Assembly: GCF_002272015.1 (NCBI RefSeq)
Contig: NZ_NPBY01000003.1
Location: 1-64,000 of the forward strand
DNA length: 64,000 nucleotides
Direction of reading: 5' to 3'
Source: Paenibacillus campinasensis
Lineage (GTDB): Bacteria > Bacillota > Bacilli > Paenibacillales > Paenibacillaceae
In this document: positions 58,050 through 64,000 of the stretch, piece by piece
How positions within the stretch are numbered: the first letter of the stretch is position 1
How the letters are laid out: every line of letters begins with the position of its first letter
Notes under the pieces: generated by a model
Databases searched by the model: none
Seen by the model: the letters and a program-made list of their open reading frames with translations, nothing else
What the model was told of the DNA's origin: nothing
Position numbers and translations under genes: made by a program

Positions 58050-59183
58050 ATGAAGCGGCGATTGGATGGTATTCTTGAACGGGGAGACGGATTGTTTGAC
58101 GGCTTTTTTGAATGGCTTGAGGGCCAATACGATCCGGACTCCGGAGGCTTCTATTATGCGCGCAGTTCAAGGGATTCCGGGGAGTTTGTGCCGGATATCG
58201 AATCAACGGCTCAGGCGCTGAACATTATCGAGCGCTGCGGGCTTACCCCATACCTGACAGAGGACATGAAGAAGGGCGTTGTCCGTTTTTTTCAGAGCAG
58301 ACAGGACCCAGAGACGGGGTATTTCTATGATGCCAATCCGAATATGAGACAAGACGACGTGATGGTGGGCCGCGCGCTCGGATACAGTCTTAGGGCACTC
58401 CGTAAATTCGGCGCGGAGCCGCTGTATCCGCTGCCGGGCAGCAGCCTTGGAGATGCGGCGAGTTCATTTCCGGATTACTGTCAATCGCCTGAAGCGTACG
58501 GCGAGTGGCTTCGCTCGATCAGTCTCGCAAACAGCTGGCGCGGCTGCGACAGGCTGTGCAACTCCGCTCCTTATTTAGCGCAGATGGAGGAGGAGAAGCG
58601 TGAGCCGTTTTTGCAGCAGGCGCTGTCTTATTTTGCAAGCATACAGAATCCAGAGACGGGACTCTGGGGCGAAGGCGCTCCCTACGTTCAAATATCCGGA
58701 ACCTTTAAGCTGTTGACGTTCTACAGCAAATTTGAAGTGCCGCTTCCGCGTACTGAACAAATTTACAATGCGCTGCTTCATGCATTGCGGCATGAAACCG
58801 CATCGGACATGTGTTATATCCGCAATCCGATCAGTCTGCTATCGGCGATCCATGTCCCGATGACCGAACAGGAGTTGACTGAGATCGCGGAGATCACACT
58901 GGACAACATGGCACGGCTTAAGCGAACGGATGGCGGTTTTTCCAGAGAGATTGACCATTCACCGCCGGCGCCGAATGTGGCCCAGGTTAAAAAGGGTGAG
59001 TATTACCCCGACATGCCGGCAGCGGTTCCGATCGGGAAAGGAGAGGTTGAAGGGGATATGAACGCCGGTACGCAGGCTGTTCTCATCCGCTATTCCCTGC
59101 GGCAAATTGCCGGACTGGATGAACAGATGCTGCCGGCTGCAAAGGTCTGGCTGTCCACCAGGCTTACCTCGGCGGATGGGTAG
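58050..59183 (+). CDS. Alpha/alpha-toroid protein of unknown function
   Basis: A 377-residue soluble protein with repeated helical hairpins in the style of prenyltransferase/terpenoid-cyclase toroids: WLEGQYDPDSGGFYYARS, FFQSRQDPETGYFYDAN, YFASIQNPETGLWGEGAP and LKRTDGGFSR share a Q-(D/N)-P-(E/D)-(T/S)-G pattern. No DXDD cyclase motif is seen, so it is not a squalene cyclase in the usual sense. It overlaps the MFS gene by eight bases, so both probably act together. It may process or bind a sugar or lyase product. Function unknown. Confidence 0.75.
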   Translation: MKRRLDGILERGDGLFDGFFEWLEGQYDPDSGGFYYARSSRDSGEFVPDIESTAQALNIIERCGLTPYLTEDMKKGVVRFFQSRQDPETGYFYDANPNMRQDDVMVGRALGYSLRALRKFGAEPLYPLPGSSLGDAASSFPDYCQSPEAYGEWLRSISLANSWRGCDRLCNSAPYLAQMEEEKREPFLQQALSYFASIQNPETGLWGEGAPYVQISGTFKLLTFYSKFEVPLPRTEQIYNALLHALRHETASDMCYIRNPISLLSAIHVPMTEQELTEIAEITLDNMARLKRTDGGFSREIDHSPPAPNVAQVKKGEYYPDMPAAVPIGKGEVEGDMNAGTQAVLIRYSLRQIAGLDEQMLPAAKVWLSTRLTSADG

Positions 59184-60468
59184 TTTCGGCAGATGGATCC
59201 GGGGGTCCGGGAGATCTTCTCCGGACAACCAGCTCTCCGAAGAAGCGCGTATCACCCTGTTCAACCACGGCATCTATCAATTCGGGAACGCTTTGGCGGC
59301 GATTTTGGTCAACCTGTATTTGTGGCGGCTCACGAGCGATCTATGGGTCAACGGAGTGTTCAATCTGATGACGCTGGCGGTGGCGCCGATGGCCTCGATT
59401 CTGATCGGAAAGGCAGCCAAGCAGAGGGACCGGCTGCTTGCCTATCGGCTGGGGATATATCTGACGGCGCTATTCTATCTGTGTATCCTGATTGCCGGTG
59501 AGCGGATGGTGGATTGGTATATCGCCTTTGCCCTTTTGAAAGGGATCTCCACCGCTTTTTACTGGCTTGGGCATTTCACGATGATTCAGGATGTGACAGA
59601 TCATGAGAACCGGCACCGCTACCTCGGGCTGAATCTCATTATTACCAACGTCTCGCTGTTGGCTGGACCGGCGCTGGCCGGCGTGATCGTCGGATGGTCC
59701 GACGGGTTTCAAGGCTATACCTATGTGTATCTTTTGGCTTTTCTGATGTTTGCTTATGCCTCGGTGAACAGCCTGAAAATGAAAAGACGGGAAACCCAGC
59801 ATAAAGCCTATTATTTAAAATATGCGCTACAAATCATGCGGAAATATCCGGCTTATTACCGGTCCTTGCTGGGCTGGTTTGTGTTCGGGCTTCCACAAGG
59901 AATCCTCGCCTATATTCCGGCGATCTTGCTCTATCAGGCTGTGCCGAGGGAGGCCTTTGTCAATTACATGAATGTTGTCTTTTTGAGCGTTACGATCCTG
60001 TCAGGGTTTGCGCTGGCCAAATGGGGGCGGCCCGGGCTGAACAACCTGTATTTGAACATCGCTGCAGCCGGCTTCATTATCGGCTCGATCCCGCTGTTTG
60101 CCGGAATTGAGCTGTGGTCGGTCATTTTGTTCATGCTGTTGTTCTCTTGTGTAAAGCCGCTGCAAAACAACGCATATACCTCTTACTACTACAAGCTTAG
60201 CGGAGATCTTCCGCTCGGAGAGCATTTCAAGGTGGAGGCGGTGGTGCTGCGCGAAACGTTCACCAATGCCGGAAGATGTGCGGGCGTTATTCTGTACATG
60301 CTGATTTCGGTCCAGCTGGAGCAGGGCGCGCTGGTATGGGTGCTGACGGGCATTGCGCTGCTTCAGCTGCTGGTCGGCTGGTTGGCCTCGCCTTCGTTCC
60401 CGGCGTTCCGTATAGGAACCCTGCACAGGGACAACCGCAGTCCGGGTCTGGACGGAAAGGAAATGTAG
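59176..60468 (+). CDS. MFS transporter
   Basis: A 430-residue membrane protein with about 10 to 12 helices of the major facilitator superfamily type. It starts with ATG at 59176, overlapping the previous stop (ATGGGTAG), which indicates translational coupling; upstream in-frame ATG codons at 59107 and 59119 would need a long overlap. It has a loop with KMKRRETQHK between helices 6 and 7. Substrate unknown; it may export or import a sugar linked to the GH43/toroid enzymes. Confidence 0.82.
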   Translation: MGSFGRWIRGSGRSSPDNQLSEEARITLFNHGIYQFGNALAAILVNLYLWRLTSDLWVNGVFNLMTLAVAPMASILIGKAAKQRDRLLAYRLGIYLTALFYLCILIAGERMVDWYIAFALLKGISTAFYWLGHFTMIQDVTDHENRHRYLGLNLIITNVSLLAGPALAGVIVGWSDGFQGYTYVYLLAFLMFAYASVNSLKMKRRETQHKAYYLKYALQIMRKYPAYYRSLLGWFVFGLPQGILAYIPAILLYQAVPREAFVNYMNVVFLSVTILSGFALAKWGRPGLNNLYLNIAAAGFIIGSIPLFAGIELWSVILFMLLFSCVKPLQNNAYTSYYYKLSGDLPLGEHFKVEAVVLRETFTNAGRCAGVILYMLISVQLEQGALVWVLTGIALLQLLVGWLASPSFPAFRIGTLHRDNRSPGLDGKEM

Positions 60469-60720
60469 CGGCAGCTACCAGATTCCCGGAATTCGCCCGG
60501 GATCAGCGGTTTTGCAGCAAGCGGGCCGCCCCAGTATAAACAGTCGCAAAAAGGATGCGGTAGGAGTAGGAGAACGATAGGCCTGCGGCGAAGTAGATAC
60601 GGGAAATGATCGGCTGAAGGAAGCGAGGCTGAGCATGGATCTGTGAAGCGGCAGGCGGTGTACTGTCCGGGGAAACTCGGGAGGAGCAATGGATCACAAG
60701 CGAAGGAGGAATGGTTATTT
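60469..60720. other. 252-base gap before the cupin gene
   Basis: No supportable gene or clear terminator. The ribosome site GAAGGAGGA (60702-60710) for the cupin gene is at its end. A 64-codon minus-strand frame (60503-60697) has no ribosome site and is not accepted. Confidence 0.4.
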
Positions 60721-61047
60721 ATGGCACCCATCGGAGTATGGGAAGCGGCAGAGCCGGGCGTGAAACGGAAGCTGTTCCAGCCGGGAAAAGAACTGATGAT
60801 GATGGAGGTTCATTTCGAGGAGGGAGCCATCGGCGCTTTGCATCGACATCCCCATGAACAGATGAGTTATTGCTTGAAAGGTTCTATCGAATTCTATATT
60901 GATGGCGAAATAACGGTCATCCGCGAAGGGGATACCATTGTCATCCCCGGCAATGCGGAGCATGGCGTCAAGGCGCTGGAGCCATCGGTCCTGCTGGACA
61001 CATTCACACCGCTCAGACTGGACCTGCTTGCCAAGGGACAAGGGTGA
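60721..61047 (+). CDS. KdgF-like cupin
   Basis: A 108-residue single-domain cupin: HRHPHEQMSYCLKGSIEFYIDGE with metal-binding His, Gln and Glu-like residues, then IVIPGNAEHGVKALEPSVLLDTFTPLR with the last His. The pattern matches KdgF-type cupins, which speed ring opening of unsaturated uronic acids from pectin and alginate breakdown. This fits the GH105 and pectinesterase genes in the window. ATG 60721 is ten bases after GAAGGAGGA; an ATG at 60711 is in another frame. KdgF identity is by motif only. Confidence 0.75.
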   Translation: MAPIGVWEAAEPGVKRKLFQPGKELMMMEVHFEEGAIGALHRHPHEQMSYCLKGSIEFYIDGEITVIREGDTIVIPGNAEHGVKALEPSVLLDTFTPLRLDLLAKGQG

Positions 61048-61179
61048 AGAAGGAGCGGAAATGAAAGGGAGTCAGCCCACGTCCTAAGCTTCATGCATCG
61101 ATGATCATACGCCAGACTGCTCCAGGGTCTTATAGCAGACTCTGGAGGCTGGCAATATAACCGAGAGGAGCTGCAGTGG

Positions 61180-61977
61180 ATGAAACTATGGGAGAATATA
61201 CAGCAAACCCCAGGCTATGAACCGGGAGAAGGGGCATTTGTGCCTGAAATAACGCCTTATCTGATTGAGGATGGAGTCGTTCGGGGCGCGGTGCTTGTGC
61301 TGCCTGGCGGTGGATACAGGCTCAGAGCGGATCATGAAGGGGAGCCGGTGGCCAAATGGCTGAACTCCATCGGTTTGTCGGCGTTTGTGGTGCATTATCG
61401 TGTGTCACCGTACCAGCATCCTTATCCGCTTCTGGATGCCAAACGAGCGATCCGACTTGTGCGATACCATGCCCAGGAATGGAACATCGATCAGAATCGT
61501 ATCGGTATTCTGGGCTTTTCTGCTGGAGGGCATCTGGCCGCATGTGCAAGTACGCATTTTGATAAAGGGGATCCAGAGGCATCTGATCCGGTTGAACGGG
61601 AGAGCTCCCGTCCCGACATTTCGGTGCTGTGCTATCCGGTCATCTCATTCAAGCAATTTACGCATGAAGGGTCGGTAAGCCACCTGTTGGGGGATCATCC
61701 GACTGAGGCATTGCGGCGCGAGCTGTCCGGAGAACTCGCGGTCCAGCCGAACACGCCGCCGGCGTTTCTATGGCATACGGCCGACGACAGTGCAGTTCCG
61801 GTCGAGAACAGTCTGTTGTATGCGGGAGCGTTAAGTAAACATCATATTCCGTTCGGGCTTCACGTCTTCCCGCATGGACGACATGGACTTGGCCTGGCCG
61901 AGGATGTGCCGGATGTATCGCGGTGGACAAGCTTATGCGAGGAGTGGTTAAGAACGATCGGTTATCTAAAGGAGTAG
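61180..61977 (+). CDS. Alpha/beta-hydrolase, probable sugar acetyl esterase
   Basis: A 265-residue alpha/beta-hydrolase of the BD-FAE / acetyl-xylan-esterase-like type. The oxyanion region is VLVLPGGGYRLRADHEGE, the nucleophile Ser is in ILGFSAGGHLAA, the Asp in HTADDSAVPVENS and the His in PHGRHGLGLAE. No signal peptide, so it would deacetylate imported oligosaccharides. ATG 61180 follows GAGAGGAG. The 132-base gap before it shows no gene. Confidence 0.87.
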   Translation: MKLWENIQQTPGYEPGEGAFVPEITPYLIEDGVVRGAVLVLPGGGYRLRADHEGEPVAKWLNSIGLSAFVVHYRVSPYQHPYPLLDAKRAIRLVRYHAQEWNIDQNRIGILGFSAGGHLAACASTHFDKGDPEASDPVERESSRPDISVLCYPVISFKQFTHEGSVSHLLGDHPTEALRRELSGELAVQPNTPPAFLWHTADDSAVPVENSLLYAGALSKHHIPFGLHVFPHGRHGLGLAEDVPDVSRWTSLCEEWLRTIGYLKE

Positions 61978-62041
61978 GAAAAAGCGAGCTCTTCTCCATG
62001 ATCGGACATGAGATCATGAAGGGTTCATCCAGAAGATAAGA

Positions 62042-62082
62042 AACAAGCTCATCTGAATCATGGCGATTCGGATGAGCTTGTT
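62042..62082. terminator. Bidirectional terminator
   Basis: AACAAGCTCATCTGAATC (62042-62059) pairs with GATTCGGATGAGCTTGTT (62065-62082), an 18-base stem with one G-T pair. T-rich sequence follows on both strands. It separates the esterase from the convergent ABC permease gene. Confidence 0.88.
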
Positions 62083-62120
62083 GTTTATATAGGTTCGCTG
62101 CTGATGAGGTAGTCCGCGAA

Positions 62121-63218
62121 TCAGGCCCGTCCTCTGATCTCTTGGCGCAGGAACATCACGTATGAAATGGCAAAGCAGATCAGCGTGGCTGCAGTGAGGC
62201 CGGTAATTTGCGGCCACACGAGCAGCAGGCTTTGGCCGAATGGAAGCGGGCTGGCGATGGCGCCATATACCTGTTCGGTCGTCAGCGGCCCCAAATTTCG
62301 GATTGACGGCATCAGCAAGGTGCTCGCCGCCTCGTTAAACAGCGTGTACGGGGACAATCTTCCCAGCCATAGCATCATATTTTGATAGTTCAGCACATCA
62401 TTCATCGTGGCGGTTGCGGCGTTCGGGGCTATGCCTCGGGCCAGCAGGTTCAGAATCATGTCAAAAAAGAAGCTGAAGAACAGCCACACCGCGATGCTGG
62501 AGAGCGCGGAGGTTGCCGGCTGGCGGAACCGCACCGAGAACGTGATGGACAGGTTGAGCCAGAAGGCGACGTAAAAGATCGTCACCACCAGAAAGCTGAT
62601 CACCCGCAAAAATTCCTCGAAAGTAGGCGGGATGCCGATAATGAGTGTGCCGAGCGCCATCGTAAGCAAACCGAGCGTCAGAAACATCAGGCTGATGACC
62701 ATGAGGGAAGCAACAAATTTGGCATTGAGCAGATCGTCGCGGTGGATCGGCTGGGCCATAATCCGGCTCAGTGTTCCCTTGTTGCGCTCGCTGTTGATAG
62801 CGTCAAATCCCATGCCGATTCCAAGCAGCGGGCCGAGAAACCCGACAAAGCCGATGAAGGTTGGGAGCGTGCCATCCGAGATGGTAAACAGCTTCAGAAT
62901 GACAAAGTCATTCGTTTCGCTGTCCGAGCGGATCGCTTCCTGAATGCTGTTCATGGCCGTGTACAGCGACGCTACGCAAGTCAGGGCGATAATGCCAAGC
63001 AGCAGAATAAAACGCCAGCTCCGAATATGATCGGCCACTTCCTTGCGGATCAGTACCCCGAATGGAGATGGACCCGAATGATGCGCTCGCACGGAGTCAC
63101 GGGCGGAAGGGCCCGGCCGTTTCGATAGCGACTGTTTCACTTTGGCGGCCAGACTGCTTGCGCTTGCTCCGAGGCTTTTAAGCTTGGCTGTAATGCTTGC
63201 TGTCGCTCTTCTCTCCAT
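62121..63218 (-). CDS. ABC-2-type transporter permease
   Basis: A 365-residue membrane protein with about six helices: a Lys/Ser-rich cytoplasmic N-terminus (1-60), LIRKEVADHIRSWRFILLLGIIALTC, a large loop, and NSERNKGTLSRIMAQPIHRDDLLNAKF, the hallmark of ABC-2 permeases. ATG 63218 has AGGAGGTGACG ahead of it. Its start overlaps the end of the ATPase gene by 41 bases, so the two are coupled. Likely an exporter; substrate unknown. Confidence 0.88.
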   Translation of the reverse strand: MERRATASITAKLKSLGASASSLAAKVKQSLSKRPGPSARDSVRAHHSGPSPFGVLIRKEVADHIRSWRFILLLGIIALTCVASLYTAMNSIQEAIRSDSETNDFVILKLFTISDGTLPTFIGFVGFLGPLLGIGMGFDAINSERNKGTLSRIMAQPIHRDDLLNAKFVASLMVISLMFLTLGLLTMALGTLIIGIPPTFEEFLRVISFLVVTIFYVAFWLNLSITFSVRFRQPATSALSSIAVWLFFSFFFDMILNLLARGIAPNAATATMNDVLNYQNMMLWLGRLSPYTLFNEAASTLLMPSIRNLGPLTTEQVYGAIASPLPFGQSLLLVWPQITGLTAATLICFAISYVMFLRQEIRGRA

Positions 63219-64000
63219 GCTTGTCGTCACCTCCTGCAAAATAACGATGGTAAATTTCGTCGAGGCCATATTGCTGTCTGCTCAGGGAGAACAGCCTTCC
63301 ACCGCCCTCAACAATTCTTCTGGCAACTTCCGGACTGCAGTCTGTGCTTGAACGGATAATGAGCCTCACCGCAGTGTCCGGTTCAGGCACATCCGCTTCT
63401 GCCGGGCTGTTATCTGCTTGCAAGGAAGCGCCAACCTCCAGATGATGCACGCCCTCGATGCTTCGGATTTCATCCTGGAGGCGGGAGCTGTATCCGTCCA
63501 TCTCGGCGGTGATGATAATCGGATCATCGGCAAACAAGGTGCGCGAGAGGCTTGAAACGTCGCCTTGAGCCAGCAGCTGCCCGCGGACGAACAGACCGAC
63601 ACGGTCGCAGATTTGCTGCACCTGATGCAGCTGGTGGGATGACAGGAGCACCGTCAGGTGCTGCTCGCGGCTGAGCTTTCTTATGAGGCCGAGCAGCTCC
63701 TCCATCCCTGTCGGGTCAATCCCGAGCGTAGGCTCATCGAGAATGATGATCTCGGGCGATTTCACCAGCACATCAGCCAGGCCGAGCCGCTGGCGCATCC
63801 CGCGGGAATAGGCTCCCGCTTTTTTATTCGCGGCATGAGTCAAGCCAACCTGCTCCAGCAGCTCTGTCGCTCTGCCGCGGGCTGTCTCCTCCGGGATGCC
63901 GTTCAAGCGAGCAGTGAGCATCAAATTCTCAAACCCGGTTCGATCTTCATAGAATCCGACATCGTCGGGCAAGTATCCGACCCGCCGCTTGACCGGAATC
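63178..64000 (-). CDS. ABC transporter ATPase (N-terminus outside the window)
   Basis: The last 274 codons of an ABC ATPase of the ABC-2 exporter class. The Walker A motif lies beyond the window; the visible part begins IPVKRRVGYLPDDVGFYEDRT, then signature YSRGMRQRLGLADVL, Walker B and catalytic Glu in IIILDEPTLGIDP, and switch His in LSSHQLHQVQQ. A C-terminal extension (about 100 residues) follows. It pairs with the overlapping permease gene. Confidence 0.9.
   Translation of the reverse strand, partial: IPVKRRVGYLPDDVGFYEDRTGFENLMLTARLNGIPEETARGRATELLEQVGLTHAANKKAGAYSRGMRQRLGLADVLVKSPEIIILDEPTLGIDPTGMEELLGLIRKLSREQHLTVLLSSHQLHQVQQICDRVGLFVRGQLLAQGDVSSLSRTLFADDPIIITAEMDGYSSRLQDEIRSIEGVHHLEVGASLQADNSPAEADVPEPDTAVRLIIRSSTDCSPEVARRIVEGGGRLFSLSRQQYGLDEIYHRYFAGGDDKHGEKSDSKHYSQA

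Noticed and set aside
58050-59183. Squalene/hopene cyclase
   Set aside because: The repeat pattern recalls terpenoid cyclases, but the length is about 60 percent of the family and the DXDD motif is absent; the context is sugar breakdown.

Overview
The window looks like chromosomal DNA from a Paenibacillus-type Firmicute. This is inferred from content: strong AGGAGG-type ribosome sites with frequent GTG/TTG starts, S-layer-homology (SLH) surface proteins, many LplA/LplB/LplC-type oligosaccharide ABC importers paired with AraC, YesM/YesN or LacI/ArsR regulators, and CcpA-type cre sites at promoters. I see no rRNA, tRNA, CRISPR array, transposase, integrase or phage gene.

Layout. (1) 1-129: start of an SLH protein, leaving the window on the minus strand. 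(2) 405-10494: membrane AraC sensor, binding protein, two permeases, a possible polysaccharide lyase and a GH105 unsaturated-glucuronyl hydrolase, a pectin/rhamnogalacturonan-type uptake and breakdown locus. (3) 10597-19221: inositol catabolism genes iolD-E-C-A-G-B followed by a LacI-type regulator; no inositol transporter or DeoR-type iolR is present. (4) 19342-25583: ArsR-HTH regulator with a large C-terminal domain, divergent from GH51 arabinofuranosidase abfA, then an AraNPQ-like importer. (5) 25819-31078: housekeeping-like genes (DUF2905, YitT, KhtT/KhtU K+ efflux, small hypotheticals, a stalk-domain protein, a zinc-ribbon protein). (6) 31267-45504: binding protein, YesM kinase and YesN regulator, a 766-base gap holding palindromic DNA, two permeases, a second binding protein, and a 1567-residue SLH-anchored GHL10-type hydrolase. 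(7) 45659-48672: FAD oxidoreductase and a frameshifted pectinesterase. (8) 48707-61977: membrane AraC sensor divergent from two tandem paralogous binding proteins, two permeases, GH43, an alpha/alpha-toroid protein, MFS transporter, KdgF-like cupin and esterase. (9) 62121-64000: ABC-2 exporter permease and ATPase (partial), minus strand.

How it works together. The window is a dense plant-polysaccharide island: surface or secreted enzymes produce oligosaccharides, four importers bring them in, and cytoplasmic enzymes (GH105, GH51, GH43, KdgF-like cupin, esterase, iol enzymes) finish the breakdown. None of the four importers has its own ATPase, so they probably share an MsmX-type ATPase encoded elsewhere. 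There are six binding proteins for four permease pairs, and both surplus ones lie beside a membrane sensor: 31267-32835 directly upstream of YesM/YesN, and 51200-52735, which keeps an uncleaved-looking membrane anchor, divergent from a membrane AraC sensor. I propose these as receptors for sugar-sensing rather than transport; this is the most interesting candidate system here. Other points of interest are the ArsR-fused sensor next to abfA, the LacI regulator with a perfect palindrome at the iol promoter, and the modular SLH hydrolase.
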